A stretch of 64,000 nt of DNA, from contig NZ_NIJF01000116.1 of assembly GCF_003316765.1 (NCBI RefSeq), positions 186,001 to 250,000 on the forward strand, written 5' to 3'. Below the pieces are notes generated by a model. It had not been told where the DNA came from. It searched no databases and worked only from the letters and a program-made list of their open reading frames with translations. The DNA comes from Bacillus sp. P14.5 (GTDB lineage Bacteria; Bacillota; Bacilli; Bacillales; Bacillaceae_B). Below, in pieces: positions 1 to 9,297 of this stretch (position 1 is the first letter of the stretch; every line of letters begins with the position of its first letter). Made by a program: the position numbers and the translations under genes.

Positions 1-2
1 AT

Positions 3-365
3 GAAATAAGAGTAGCGACAAATCTAATGATGATGTCACCAGAAGACATCGCTTATATTTATAAGCTTCGCTGGCAAATCGAGTTGTTCTTCCGCTGGGT
101 AAAAGGAAACCTGGACCTCTCTAACCTTTTTGGAAATTCTCCGAACGCTGTCTATAGCCAGGTTTACGGGACTCTTATCAGCTACTTTTTATTACGCTGG
201 ATTTACAATGAAACAAAAGAAGAATGGGAAATCCTGCATTCATACACTTTTATAGAATTCACACGTCGCTATATAGCGCACACCTTACCAATGGAGGTGA
301 GGTGTGCCATTAAATCACTGTTTGGAAAATGGGGGAGTCTGTGTGTATCTACTGGAAAAATATAG
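3..365 (+). CDS. IS4-family transposase, C-terminal part (cut by window edge)
   Basis: The frame is open from the window edge to the stop, so this is the end of a longer gene. It carries the IS4 signature Y-(2)-R-(3)-E-(6)-K (Y at the start of YKLRWQIELFFRWVK), which contains the last acidic residue of the DDE catalytic triad. Such enzymes cut and paste their own insertion sequence. I see no terminal inverted repeat after the stop, and the next bases are a GGGACTGTCCC-type repeat. Whether the element is intact cannot be judged from here. Confidence 0.85.
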   Translation, partial: EIRVATNLMMMSPEDIAYIYKLRWQIELFFRWVKGNLDLSNLFGNSPNAVYSQVYGTLISYFLLRWIYNETKEEWEILHSYTFIEFTRRYIAHTLPMEVRCAIKSLFGKWGSLCVSTGKI

Positions 366-379
366 CTAATCAACACCCG

Positions 380-411
380 TGGACTGTCCCTTTTACTGCT
401 TTAAAGCAATA
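380..411. repeat. GGGACTGTCCC-family palindromic repeat, copy 1
   Basis: Contains GGACTGTCCC followed by CTGCTTTAAAGCA. The same two-part arrangement, a GGGACTGTCCC-like palindrome plus a GCTTTAAAGC-like palindrome, recurs at six more sites in this window, always between genes. Confidence 0.6.
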
Positions 412-536
412 GTACAACCCTCTGTTAAATTACTGTTAAAGCTGAGTTCTCTTTTTGTAAATGAGCTCGCAAGCCTTAAATTATTTTATATAATCAAAAA
501 GTCCTATATAAAAAAGCAGTAATTACAGGAGGAGAA

Positions 537-2240
537 ATGAGGAAATTCTGGCGAAACATAAAAATCGGTGATAAATACATCATTACTGTGTCCATTACGA
601 CTCTCTTATTTTTAGCTTCAGCCCTTATTATCTTTTTACAATTCAACTCTATGGAAAATAATATCCAGCAAATGGATGAGAAAAGCAATCGGGCAGCGAT
701 TATGACGGAAATGGGAAGTCTTTACCGTTCTAAGACCATCCGCTTCCTGGATTATGCCAGAGACCCGGATTCCAGCCTGATTGAAGAGTATGAAGAACGG
801 GAGAAAGAATTCAATCAACTTGAAGAGCAGATATCAGGGGAAATGAAAAGCGCTGAGGAGAAGCAGCTTTTTCATGAAGTGACCAAAAGCGATAAGGAAC
901 TGAATGCCCTTTTTTATGAGGAGCTCATTCCCGCAGTGAATTCTGAAAAGACGATTGCCATTAATGCGGTGCTGAAGAAAATAGACATCCAAAGGCAATA
1001 CTCACTCGAGAAACTGCAGCTTTTAAAAGAGACAGCTGAAGAGAGTAAAGAAAAAGCCATTTCCATGACTTTTGCAAACATTGGAACCAGCAAAAAAATT
1101 CTGTTCCTTTCTGTGGCCGTTTCCATTTTTACAGGTATAACGCTCACACTTCTGATCAATCGTTTTGTTTCCAAAAGTTTAAGAAAAGTAGTGGAAGCAT
1201 CCAATACAATTGCAGAAGGAAACCTTCAGGCCGTTGATCTTAGCTATCAAGGAAGGGATGAGATTGGGCAGCTGGGCATTTCCGTCAATTCTATGAAAAA
1301 CAGCCTGCGGTCAATGGCGTCTGATATCCGGAGAGTTTCCCACACTGTCACTGAAAAAAGCAATGATTTATCTCATTTTTCTTCTGAAGTAAAGGAAGGC
1401 AGCAAACAGGTGGCGGCCACGATGAACGAGCTTTCTGGCGGCGTGGACGGACAGGTGCTGTCAACCAATGATCTGAGTGAAAGAATGCTGATGCTATCTC
1501 AAGCAATCGGGGAAACGAATGAATTAGGAAAAAGGGTCAGCAGTGCCTCGGATAGAGTGGCAGAACAATCAACTCAAGGCTATGAACTCATGGCTGAATC
1601 CGTTCAGCAAATGAAAACCATCTACCGGGGAGTTCGAGCTTCTGTGGAAAAATTGGATTCTCTTAATATTAAAACAGAACAAATCTCACACTTCGTCAAA
1701 GTCATTCAGGGCATATCCGAACAAACCAATCTTCTTGCACTGAATGCAGCCATTGAAGCAGCAAGAGCTGGAGAAAGCGGAAGAGGCTTTGCTGTCGTGG
1801 CAGCAGAAGTGAGAAGGCTTGCTGAAGAAGTTTCTCAATCTTTGGTTGAAATCACTCATATTGTAGATGGAATTCAACAAGAAACGAAAGAGATTGTGTC
1901 ATCTCTTCATCAGGATTATCAACAGGTAAGAAGCGGAACCAAGACGGTTGAAAAAACTCAGGAAAACTTCGCGGATCTTGGCAAATCCATTACCGCGATG
2001 GATGAAAATATCAGGGTTATAACGAAAAACCTTATGACCGTCACAGAACAAAATTTTCAAATGAAGGAAGCGATAGAATACATATCCTCCATTTCTGAAG
2101 AATCAGCGGCCGGGATTGAAGAAACAGCTGCAACAGTACAACAATCTTCTATAGTCATGGAAGATGTGAACAGAAACGCAGAAGAACTGTCCAAATTGGC
2201 GAAAGAACTGGAGGACAGAGTACAAAAATTTAAAATCTAA
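537..2240 (+). CDS. Methyl-accepting chemotaxis protein
   Basis: A 567-residue chemoreceptor of classical topology. TM1 is at about residues 14-36, followed by an extracytoplasmic helical sensor of ~150 residues rich in Glu/Lys (four-helix-bundle type), TM2 at about 184-208, a HAMP linker, and a cytoplasmic signalling coiled coil. The hairpin tip at about 391-411 reads [19 protein letters not shown], the binding site for CheA/CheW. It would modulate CheA kinase and so flagellar rotation. The start has a strong GGAGG site 7-8 bases upstream. No SigD-type promoter is visible, unlike the second receptor at 49.3 kb. The ligand cannot be inferred. Confidence 0.95.
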   Translation: MRKFWRNIKIGDKYIITVSITTLLFLASALIIFLQFNSMENNIQQMDEKSNRAAIMTEMGSLYRSKTIRFLDYARDPDSSLIEEYEEREKEFNQLEEQISGEMKSAEEKQLFHEVTKSDKELNALFYEELIPAVNSEKTIAINAVLKKIDIQRQYSLEKLQLLKETAEESKEKAISMTFANIGTSKKILFLSVAVSIFTGITLTLLINRFVSKSLRKVVEASNTIAEGNLQAVDLSYQGRDEIGQLGISVNSMKNSLRSMASDIRRVSHTVTEKSNDLSHFSSEVKEGSKQVAATMNELSGGVDGQVLSTNDLSERMLMLSQAIGETNELGKRVSSASDRVAEQSTQGYELMAESVQQMKTIYRGVRASVEKLDSLNIKTEQISHFVKVIQGISEQTNLLALNAAIEAARAGESGRGFAVVAAEVRRLAEEVSQSLVEITHIVDGIQQETKEIVSSLHQDYQQVRSGTKTVEKTQENFADLGKSITAMDENIRVITKNLMTVTEQNFQMKEAIEYISSISEESAAGIEETAATVQQSSIVMEDVNRNAEELSKLAKELEDRVQKFKI

Positions 2241-2312
2241 TAGAAGATCGAAGGGATGGGCCTGGGAATTGAAGGCTCTCTTTTTGTATTCTCTTCACCG
2301 CTTCACCGTGCG

Positions 2313-2350
2313 AAAGGGGAATGTCCCTTTTACTGCTTTAGAGCGGTAAA
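2313..2350. repeat. GGGACTGTCCC-family palindromic repeat, copy 2 (degenerate)
   Basis: AATGTCCC followed by TTTTACTGCTTTAGAGCGGTAAA. Same layout as copy 1 but with an imperfect left palindrome; it lies between the chemoreceptor and degV. Confidence 0.5.
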
Positions 2351-2474
2351 GAGGTTTTTTAAAGATAGTAATGCAATCCATTCCCTTTTCATATAAAATG
2401 AATTTTATACATAGGTTGAAGGAAGACAAGTTATCGGCATGGCCGATAAAATAAAAGTTAAGGCAGGTAATTTA

Positions 2475-3320
2475 ATGAAAACTGCAATTGTTACGGATAG
2501 TACCGCCTACATCCCCAAAGAATTGCGTGACCGATATAATATTAACATGATCCCGCTGAGTGTGATTCTCGGCGGCGAAACATACCGCGAAGAAATTGAT
2601 ATTTCAGCAAGCGACTTTTATGAAGAAGTCAGGAACGAAGAAAAGCTGCCGACCACTTCACAGCCTTCGCTTGGAAGTTTTGTCGAGCTGTACGAAGACC
2701 TGGCGAAAGATTATGATGCCGTCATTTCCATACATCTTTCAAGCGGCATCAGCGGAACGTACCAAGGTGCAATCCAGGCAGGCGATATGGTTGAAGGGAT
2801 AAAAGTTTATCCGTTCGATTCAGAAATCAGCTGTATGATTCAAGGATTTTACCCGATCTATGCTTCCCAGCTGGCAGCGGAAGGAATGCCCGCGGAAAAT
2901 ATCATAGAAAAGCTGAATGAAATGAAGACCACCGTTCACGCCTATTTCATGGTCGACGACTTGGCACACCTGCAGCGCGGTGGAAGGTTATCTGCTGCAC
3001 AGGCCATCATCGGCAGCCTGCTGCAAGTCAAACCGCTGCTTCATTTCCAGGACAAAGTCATCGTGCCATTCGAAAAGATCCGCACACGCAAAAAGGCGAT
3101 GAAAAGAATCGTTGACATGCTTGGAAAAGAAGTCGAAAAAGGCTATCCCTTGCAGGCTGTCATCATCCATGCAAACCGAGAAGAAGAAGCGCACCAATGG
3201 AAGGACGAGCTGCAGCAGCAGTACCCTGACGTTGAGTTCTCTATCAGCTACTTCGGCCCCGTCATCGGAACCCACCTTGGAGAAGGGTCAATGGGGATGG
3301 GCTGGTCTAGAAGGATGTAA
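2475..3320 (+). CDS. DegV family fatty-acid-binding protein
   Basis: DegV proteins are two-domain cytosolic proteins that hold a fatty acid; in FakB members the fatty acid is presented to kinase FakA. Visible here are the N-terminal AIVTDSTAYIP strand-loop, the TSQPS motif, the SSGISGTYQ loop that contacts the carboxylate, and the C-terminal GTHLGEGSMGMGW. I start at MKTAIVTDS, where family members begin, rather than 12 codons upstream; an AGG-rich site precedes it. The gene sits directly upstream of comFA as in B. subtilis (yviA). Whether it is a true FakB partner cannot be told because no fakA is in view. Confidence 0.92.
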   Translation: MKTAIVTDSTAYIPKELRDRYNINMIPLSVILGGETYREEIDISASDFYEEVRNEEKLPTTSQPSLGSFVELYEDLAKDYDAVISIHLSSGISGTYQGAIQAGDMVEGIKVYPFDSEISCMIQGFYPIYASQLAAEGMPAENIIEKLNEMKTTVHAYFMVDDLAHLQRGGRLSAAQAIIGSLLQVKPLLHFQDKVIVPFEKIRTRKKAMKRIVDMLGKEVEKGYPLQAVIIHANREEEAHQWKDELQQQYPDVEFSISYFGPVIGTHLGEGSMGMGWSRRM

Positions 3321-3321
3321 C

Positions 3322-3362
3322 CTAAAAAGAAGCGTTGCGATTATGCAATGCTTCTTTTTAGA
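3322..3362. terminator. Intrinsic terminator after degV, probably bidirectional
   Basis: AAAAAGAAGCGTTGC and GCAATGCTTCTTTTTAG pair around a GATTAT loop. A T run follows the stem on the + strand, and A-runs give the same on the other strand, where the convergent small membrane gene ends. Confidence 0.85.
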
Positions 3363-3384
3363 TTAATCCATTATGTATACCTCA

Positions 3385-3663
3385 TCAGCCTTTACGCCTC
3401 TTTACCTCCTCAAAGATAAAAACAATCAAAAAGATAATTAGACTTATTCCTGTAACAAGCAATCCGTAAGTCATAGCCCCAATTCCTGCCCAGCCCCGTG
3501 AATAATTTGTTCCAAGAATCAGCATTCCGGACCCAATTCCAAACACCATTATGGGAATTAGATATCCACTATTCCTTTCAATTAATGTTCGTCCTTTTGT
3601 GGCTAACCAAATCAATGAAACTGCCAAATATATAATGGTTACGATTGTTTGGCCTGTCACCAT
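3385..3663 (-). CDS. Small integral membrane protein, unknown function
   Basis: A 92-residue hydrophobic protein with three predicted membrane helices, at about residues 5-21, 33-50 and 62-82, and a basic C-terminal tail EEVKRRKG. I chose the ATG that follows AAGGAGAGGATC over an in-frame start ten codons upstream. It points toward degV and shares the terminator between them. I recognise no family; an orphan small membrane protein is all that can be said. Confidence 0.7.
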   Translation of the reverse strand: MVTGQTIVTIIYLAVSLIWLATKGRTLIERNSGYLIPIMVFGIGSGMLILGTNYSRGWAGIGAMTYGLLVTGISLIIFLIVFIFEEVKRRKG

Positions 3664-3754
3664 GATCCTCTCCTTGCTGCCCGTTATTATCACTTAAACT
3701 TCTGTTATATTTTTAGACAATACTCTAATAATATTGTGGATGTAAAAAAAGAAG

Positions 3755-3880
3755 GATTTCCGCTCCAGGCGTGCGACTCCGCGGGGCGGACGTTGAGCCT
3801 CCTCGGCTTTGCCTGCGGGATCTCACCTGTCCCGCTGGTCCCGCAGGAGGTCGCACGCCATCCGCTCCAATCCCCTTACA
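3755..3880. repeat. GC-rich dispersed palindromic element, copy R1
   Basis: Starts GATTTCCGCTCCAGGCG and ends CCGCTCCAATCC. Between these lie GACTCCGCGGGGCGG, GAGCCTCCTCGGCTTTGCC and TCCCGCAGGAGGTCG blocks that also appear, in either orientation, at six other sites. The outer arms GGA(T/A)TTCCGCTCCA and GGAGCGGA are inverted, so the RNA would fold into a long stem. Confidence 0.85.
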
Positions 3881-4101
3881 TAAATGGTAACATGGTGAAA
3901 CCGTAATTAAGAACAATAACTTTTAAAAAAGGTCTATAAATAAGAGTAATTTAGCCATTCAATTTTAGACGATTATAAGAGGATAGTAGTTTCAATATTA
4001 TCAATAACTTCTGGCTTAACACATAATGTTGTTAGGACTATGTAGAATTGCAGGAATCTCTCTCACAGAAGAGAATAATAAAAGAGAAAGGAGTGATCCC
4101 C

Positions 4102-5592
4102 TTGAGATTTCACTATGATAATGAAGTATTAACACCCGAATCCCTCGCAAAGAACAAACCTTCTCAACGGATATCTAAATTGCCCGAAAATCTACCAAAA
4201 CCGCCGACTAACCAATCTTTCACATTCAACTCCGAGCTTCAATCCCTCTTAGAAGGAAAAGCCCTACTCCCAGACGAAATTCCCCACAAAATCGAAGAAA
4301 TCCATAACCACTACAAAAACGGCCACATCTCTTATTCAAAAGGAATCCATCTTGTAAAAACCAGACCACAATGCAATCGCTGCGGCAACCAGGATCAATC
4401 CCTATTCGCCAGCTTTCCCTGCTCCCGCTGCAAAGAGGAGTGCACCTACTGCCGGAAATGCATCATGATGGGAAGGGTCTCCCAGTGCACCCCGCTTATC
4501 GAGTGGACAGGACCCTCTCAGCACACCACCATCGACTCTCTTCAATGGAAAGGAACCCTTTCACAAGGACAGCAAACCGCATCAGACCAAGTGGTGAAAT
4601 CCATAGAAACAAACACAGACCTCCTGGTATGGGCGGTATGCGGCGCTGGTAAAACAGAAGTGCTGTTCCACGGCATCCACCATGCATTAAAACAAGGAAA
4701 AAGAGTCTGCATCGCCACACCAAGAACCGATGTTATCCTCGAACTCGCACCACGCCTGCAAAAAGTGTTTCCCGGAGCGAATTCCATCGCCCTCTATGGA
4801 GGAAGCGAAGACCGGCACAAGTATTCCCAGCTCGTCCTCGCAACCACCCACCAGCTCTACCGGTATAAAGAAGCCTTCGACACCATAATAGTCGATGAAG
4901 TCGATGCCTTTCCTTACTCCTTCGATAAAACCCTGCAATTCGCTGTCGGAAAAGCACGAAAACAACCGTCATCCCTCATCTACCTTACCGCCACTCCAAA
5001 TAAGACTCTCCAAAGAGAATGCCGCCAGGGAAAAAGAAACCACGTCACTATCCCGGCAAGATACCACAGACACCCGCTTCCCGTACCGGCACTAAAATGG
5101 GGAGGCAACTGGAAAGCCACACTGAAAAAAGGACACCTCGCAACTCCTATCAAACTCTGGACAGAAAACAGAATCAAAACAAACAAAAAATCGCTCATCT
5201 TCCTGCCATCGGTCAAAGCAATGGAAAAAGCACTTCCTCTTTTTCAAAAGATACACCCCGATATCCTGTCAGTACACGCAGAAGACCCCGAGCGAAAAGA
5301 AAAAGTACAACAAATGAGAGACGGTGAGATTCCGATTCTGCTGACCACTACCATTCTGGAAAGAGGAGTGACCATCCCGAATATCGATGTCGCCGTCATG
5401 GGAGCCGAAGAAGAAATCTTCACAGAAAGCGCACTCGTCCAAATCGCCGGCCGTGTCGGCAGAAGCGCACAGCACCCAACCGGTGACATCACGTTCTTTC
5501 ACTATGGAAAAACCCATTCCATGATTAAATCAGTACAGCATATAAAAGAAATGAACCGACAAGGAACAAAAAGGGGGCTGTTAGACGGATGA
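4102..5592 (+). CDS. comFA: Late competence DNA translocase ComFA
   Basis: Membrane-associated ATP-dependent helicase/translocase that helps pull single-stranded DNA into the cell during transformation. After an N-terminal tail there is a four-cysteine zinc finger (CNRCGN, CSRC, CTYCRKC), then the SF2 motor with Walker A CGAGKTE, DEVD box, TATP motif III and a C-terminal QIAGRVGRS motif VI. The best start is the TTG preceded by AAAGGAGTGATCCCC; an in-frame TTG 18 codons upstream lacks such a site. It overlaps comFC by four bases. B. subtilis has comFB in between; that small gene is absent here. Confidence 0.95.
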   Translation: MRFHYDNEVLTPESLAKNKPSQRISKLPENLPKPPTNQSFTFNSELQSLLEGKALLPDEIPHKIEEIHNHYKNGHISYSKGIHLVKTRPQCNRCGNQDQSLFASFPCSRCKEECTYCRKCIMMGRVSQCTPLIEWTGPSQHTTIDSLQWKGTLSQGQQTASDQVVKSIETNTDLLVWAVCGAGKTEVLFHGIHHALKQGKRVCIATPRTDVILELAPRLQKVFPGANSIALYGGSEDRHKYSQLVLATTHQLYRYKEAFDTIIVDEVDAFPYSFDKTLQFAVGKARKQPSSLIYLTATPNKTLQRECRQGKRNHVTIPARYHRHPLPVPALKWGGNWKATLKKGHLATPIKLWTENRIKTNKKSLIFLPSVKAMEKALPLFQKIHPDILSVHAEDPERKEKVQQMRDGEIPILLTTTILERGVTIPNIDVAVMGAEEEIFTESALVQIAGRVGRSAQHPTGDITFFHYGKTHSMIKSVQHIKEMNRQGTKRGLLDG

Positions 5593-6299
5593 ATACCCAT
5601 TGCCTCGACTGCCACAGCGAAATCGATTACCCCGTATCATGGAATTCGTTTTTGTTCACACCAAAAGAACGCTGGCTCTGCGGAAAATGTGAGTCACAGC
5701 TTCAATTCATAACCGGAGAGAGATGCGGCATCTGCTCCCGTCCGCTCTCTCTTTTAGAACCTCAACACATAAAAGAAGGCACCTGCCTGGACTGCCTGAG
5801 GTGGGAGCAGGATCCCAAATGGGCAGAGAGCCTAACGAAAAACACCTCGCTTTTCCTCTATAATGAATACCTAAAAGGATACCTGGCAAAATTCAAATAC
5901 CGCGGCGACTATATCCTGGCAAAAGCATTCTCGGCAAGCATCGGAGAAGCCGCCTCAACAATGAACACCAATTTAATCGTCCCAATCCCGCTAAGCGCCG
6001 AACGTCTCCAAGAACGAGGCTTCAACCAGGCAGAAGCACTGGCAAGCGTAGCCGGCCTCCAAACCCAGCACCTGCTCATCCGCGAACACTCCGAAAAACA
6101 ATCCAAAAAATCCCGGCAGGAACGTATCCACAGCGAAACTGTTTTCGCCCTGTCTCCCGATCAACCCGACATCACCAACCAATCCATCCTCCTCATCGAC
6201 GACATCTACACCACAGGCGCCACCCTCCGCCACGCTGCACAATGCTTAAAACGGGCCGGGGCAAAGCAAGTGTGCTCCCTGACTCTCGCAAGGGGCTGA
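5589..6299 (+). CDS. comFC: Late competence protein ComFC, phosphoribosyltransferase-like
   Basis: A 236-residue ComF/GntX family protein needed for natural transformation, translationally coupled to comFA through an ATGA overlap. The N-terminus carries cysteine pairs of a zinc ribbon (CLDC...CGKC, CGIC...CLDC) and the C-terminus the PRPP-binding loop ILLIDDIYTTGAT of type I phosphoribosyltransferases. Its reaction is not established. Position between comFA and yvyF matches Bacillus. Confidence 0.95.
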   Translation: MNTHCLDCHSEIDYPVSWNSFLFTPKERWLCGKCESQLQFITGERCGICSRPLSLLEPQHIKEGTCLDCLRWEQDPKWAESLTKNTSLFLYNEYLKGYLAKFKYRGDYILAKAFSASIGEAASTMNTNLIVPIPLSAERLQERGFNQAEALASVAGLQTQHLLIREHSEKQSKKSRQERIHSETVFALSPDQPDITNQSILLIDDIYTTGATLRHAAQCLKRAGAKQVCSLTLARG

Positions 6300-6305
6300 T
6301 AAAGC

Positions 6306-6332
6306 TAAACAGTCCCGCCGCCCTGCCGATAT
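6306..6332 (+). promoter_or_regulatory. SigD promoter upstream of yvyF
   Basis: TAAA, exactly 15 bases, then GCCGATAT: a perfect match to the B. subtilis SigD consensus. It lies just after comFC and 37 bases before yvyF, so the late flagellar operon can be transcribed apart from the competence genes. Confidence 0.9.
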
Positions 6333-6368
6333 AAAGAAAAGAGAGCAACTACGAGAGGTGAAAGTGCT

Positions 6369-6773
6369 ATGTCAGAACTATTGAACTGTCCGGAATGCAA
6401 TGGACTTTATGTGAAAAATATGTTCAAGGATACATGCGATAAATGCTATAGAGAAGAAGAGAAAAAGTTTGAAGAGGTCTATGCGTTCCTAAGAAAGCGT
6501 GAAAACCGCGCAGCTTCAATCGAACGTGTAGTAGAAGTCACTGGGGTTAGAGAGAAATTAATTCATAAATGGGTACGAAAGAAACGATTACAGCCGGCTC
6601 ATTTTCCTAATATGGGTTATCCATGCGATAATTGCGGGAAGATTATACCGAAGGCGAAGCTTTGTGACCACTGTACAAGTAATCTGACACAGGATTTAAA
6701 GAAGCTTGCTGCCGAGGATGCATTCCAAGAAAAGAAAAAGGTACAAGAGCACTCTACCTACTATTCAAAATAG
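6369..6773 (+). CDS. yvyF: YvyF, TIGR03826-type flagellar operon protein
   Basis: A 134-residue protein with an N-terminal zinc knuckle (CPEC...CDKC) and a C-terminal one (CDNCGKI...CDHC). They flank a helical segment with IERVVEVTGVREKLIHKWVRKKRL, which resembles a helix-turn-helix. It is found at this place in flagellar operons of many bacilli. Its role is unresolved; DNA or RNA binding is plausible. An AGAGGTG site precedes the ATG. Confidence 0.9.
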   Translation: MSELLNCPECNGLYVKNMFKDTCDKCYREEEKKFEEVYAFLRKRENRAASIERVVEVTGVREKLIHKWVRKKRLQPAHFPNMGYPCDNCGKIIPKAKLCDHCTSNLTQDLKKLAAEDAFQEKKKVQEHSTYYSK

Positions 6774-6798
6774 GAAGAAACACCCACAGTGTAAACGC

Positions 6799-6825
6799 TA
6801 AACAAATACCGGCTCCGTCCGATAT
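6799..6825 (+). promoter_or_regulatory. SigD promoter upstream of flgM
   Basis: TAAA, 15 bases, then TCCGATAT, one mismatch from consensus. It would give SigD-dependent expression of its own anti-sigma factor, the feedback known in B. subtilis. Confidence 0.88.
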
Positions 6826-6871
6826 AATGAATAGAAGACTCGAGCGGAAAACAGAAAGCGAGGGATGCCTA

Positions 6872-7135
6872 ATGAAAATAAACAATATAAATAATTCAGG
6901 AATCAACCCTTATAAGCGCCAGATGAATAAAGTCGATCAAGCAGCTAAAACAAACCTTCAAAAAGCTGACAAGATTGAAATCTCTTCTGCTGCCAAGGAA
7001 ATGCAGGGAACATCTAAACTTGTGAAAGAAAGACAAGCGAAGGTGGAGGAACTGAAAATCAGTGTCGAAAACGGCAACTACAAACCAGACCCGCAAAAGA
7101 TTGCTAAAGGGCTGATCAATTTTTACAAAAATTAA
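6872..7135 (+). CDS. flgM: Anti-sigma-D factor FlgM
   Basis: An 87-residue FlgM that binds and holds SigD until the hook-basal body is complete. It has the usual disordered, polar N-terminal half and the C-terminal sigma-binding part ending DPQKIAKGLINFYKN. I chose the ATG giving MKINNINNSGINPY, preceded by GCGAGGGATG, over a start 15 codons upstream that would include the promoter's downstream region. Confidence 0.93.
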   Translation: MKINNINNSGINPYKRQMNKVDQAAKTNLQKADKIEISSAAKEMQGTSKLVKERQAKVEELKISVENGNYKPDPQKIAKGLINFYKN

Positions 7136-7153
7136 TGAAGAGGAGAGAGTGCC

Positions 7154-7644
7154 ATGCAAGCAGAACAGCTTTTAAGCACATTAGAAAAGATATACACCTT
7201 ACACCGCAGCCTGTATGACCTCTCCTTGGAAAAAACAGACTTCATCAAAAAGGGCGATACGGAAGCCTTAAATGATTTTATAAAAAAGAACAAAATCATA
7301 TTTCGGCAATCAACACACTGGAGATTCAGCGCCAGAAGCTTGCGGCGGCATTTCTTCTGCAAAAAGGAATCCACACGGAGTCCCCAAGCCTGGCACAGGT
7401 CATTGAATACGCTGAAGAAGCTCAACAAAAAGAGTTCAGCGAAAAGAAGAGAGAACTTCTGGACTTGACAGTGAAACTGAAAGAACAAAATGAACTGAAC
7501 CAAAAGCTTGTCTATCAATCTCTTCAGTTTGTCAACATGAACCTGTCCATGCTGCAGCCGCAGTCCGATCAGACCAACTACAGCCGTCCTGCCGGGAACA
7601 AAGGACAGGCTGCCGGAAAACCCATGTTTGATTCCAAAGCATAA
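7154..7644 (+). CDS. flgN: Flagellar chaperone FlgN (apparent one-base deletion)
   Basis: Chaperone for FlgK and FlgL, the hook-filament junction proteins encoded next. The reading frame is broken at an A6 run (7282-7287). Adding one A restores a continuous ~163-residue protein that passes through KEQNHISAINTLEIQRQKLA and ends AAGKPMFDSKA, with the helical FlgN make-up. The same homopolymer loss affects eight other genes here, so I treat it as a sequence error. Starts 18 bases after flgM. Confidence 0.85.
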
Positions 7645-7677
7645 TGAGAGAAAAAGATTTGAAACGGAGGCCACACC

Positions 7678-9282
7678 ATGCGTTCCACTTTTATGGGGCT
7701 TGAGACCGCCAAGCGGGGGATGTACACCCAGCAGGGGGCTCTGCACACTACAGGACATAATATTTCCAACGCCAATACACCGGGATTCACACGCCAGAGA
7801 GTAAACTTCGAGCAAACCGAACCTTATCCTTCACCTGCCATCAACCGACCGCAAATCCCGGGTCAGATGGGAACAGGGGTAGAAGCTGGTTCTATTCAGC
7901 GTGTCCGCGAAAAGTTCCTGGATGTACAGTACCGCGGAGAAAACAACAAACTGGGATATTGGGATACTAAAATGGAAGCGATGAAGAAGATGGAAGAAGT
8001 CATGAACGAACCATCGGATTCCGGCTTGTCCAAAACGATGGATATGTTCTGGCAGTCGCTTCAAGATCTCGCCGTCAACCCAACCAATTCCGGTGCGCGT
8101 TCTGTTGTGCGCCAGCGTGGTGTCGCAGTGGCTGAAACCTTCAACTATGTTTCTTCATCTCTATCAAGCATCAGGACAGATTTGAAAAACGAGATAGATG
8201 TGACAGAAAACCAAATCAACTCGATGACAAGGCAAATTGATAATCTCAACAAAAGAATCGGAGATGTCGAACCGCACGGCTATCTCCCGAATGATTTATA
8301 CGATGAACGCGATCGCTTAATTGATGAGCTTTCAAAGATTGTCGATATCCAGGTTACATACAAATCCAGCGGCGGCGGATCTCTTGATATTGCAGATGGA
8401 CAGGCGACTGTAAAACTGATGAGTGAAAACGGCTCCTCATCTGCTGTCCTCGTCGGAGCGGGCGGTGCCAATACCCTTAAACTGGAAGCGGAAGGCCCGA
8501 ATGGAACTATCAGTAAAGTGAAGGTAGGCACAATGGAAGTCAGTCCGGAAAAATTCACTTCTCAAGGGAAACTGAAAGGTCTAATGGAAATGTACGGTTA
8601 TCAGGATTCCTCACAAGGTGAGACAAAAGGCGTCTATACAGATATGCTTTCCGAACTGGACAATCTTGCTTACACTTTCGCAAAAGAATTTAACGAAATT
8701 CATGCTGACGGAATGGGAATCAACGAAATTGAAGAGGAAGAAAACGTGAAGAATGTTTTCTTTGTAGATCCGAAGCAAGGCACGAACGGTGAGCCTCTAG
8801 CAAATGAAGAAGACCCTCTGACAAACCATCTCGGTGCAAGGGAAGGCTTTGCCAGCAGAATCGGAATCTCAAAAGTCGTCCAGAATGACCTTGACCATAT
8901 TGCTTCTGCGGACGGAACAGACCCTGCTAACGCAACTGCCGGTGACTCTTCTGTTGTGTTAAAACTTGCAGATGTAATCAACACCGCCTTTGAATATAAA
9001 ACAGGAAGCGGCGAGAAAGCAGACTTCCGCAACTACTACGAAGGTGTCATCGGTGAAATGGCCGTTACTTCACAGGAAGCAGTCCGCCTCACCCAAAACA
9101 GCGACACTCTCAGGCAGGCAGTAGAAGAAAGAAGAATGTCTGTCAGCGGCGTTTCGCTGGATGAAGAAATGACCAACATGATCAAGTTCCAGCATGCTTA
9201 CAACGCCTCGGCAAGGATGATCACAATGCAGGACGAAATGCTCGACAAAATCATCAACGGTATGGGAACCGTAGGAAGATAA
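7678..9282 (+). CDS. flgK: Hook-filament junction protein FlgK (HAP1)
   Basis: A 534-residue secreted junction protein. The N-terminus has the axial-protein motif HNISNANTPGFTRQRV and the C-terminus the amphipathic helix region EEMTNMIKFQHAYNASARM that pairs with it in the D0 domain. The intervening 400 residues form the variable outer domains. It polymerises as a ring between hook and FlgL. AACGGAGGCC precedes the start. Confidence 0.96.
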   Translation: MRSTFMGLETAKRGMYTQQGALHTTGHNISNANTPGFTRQRVNFEQTEPYPSPAINRPQIPGQMGTGVEAGSIQRVREKFLDVQYRGENNKLGYWDTKMEAMKKMEEVMNEPSDSGLSKTMDMFWQSLQDLAVNPTNSGARSVVRQRGVAVAETFNYVSSSLSSIRTDLKNEIDVTENQINSMTRQIDNLNKRIGDVEPHGYLPNDLYDERDRLIDELSKIVDIQVTYKSSGGGSLDIADGQATVKLMSENGSSSAVLVGAGGANTLKLEAEGPNGTISKVKVGTMEVSPEKFTSQGKLKGLMEMYGYQDSSQGETKGVYTDMLSELDNLAYTFAKEFNEIHADGMGINEIEEEENVKNVFFVDPKQGTNGEPLANEEDPLTNHLGAREGFASRIGISKVVQNDLDHIASADGTDPANATAGDSSVVLKLADVINTAFEYKTGSGEKADFRNYYEGVIGEMAVTSQEAVRLTQNSDTLRQAVEERRMSVSGVSLDEEMTNMIKFQHAYNASARMITMQDEMLDKIINGMGTVGR

Positions 9283-9297
9283 GGATGGTGAACTAAC

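Noticed and set aside
3900-4090. ComK box upstream of comFA
   Set aside because: A/T runs are present but no pair of AAAA-N5-TTTT motifs with proper spacing.
7132-7815. 227-codon minus-strand ORF
   Set aside because: Lies opposite flgN and flgK; no recognisable protein and no ribosome site.
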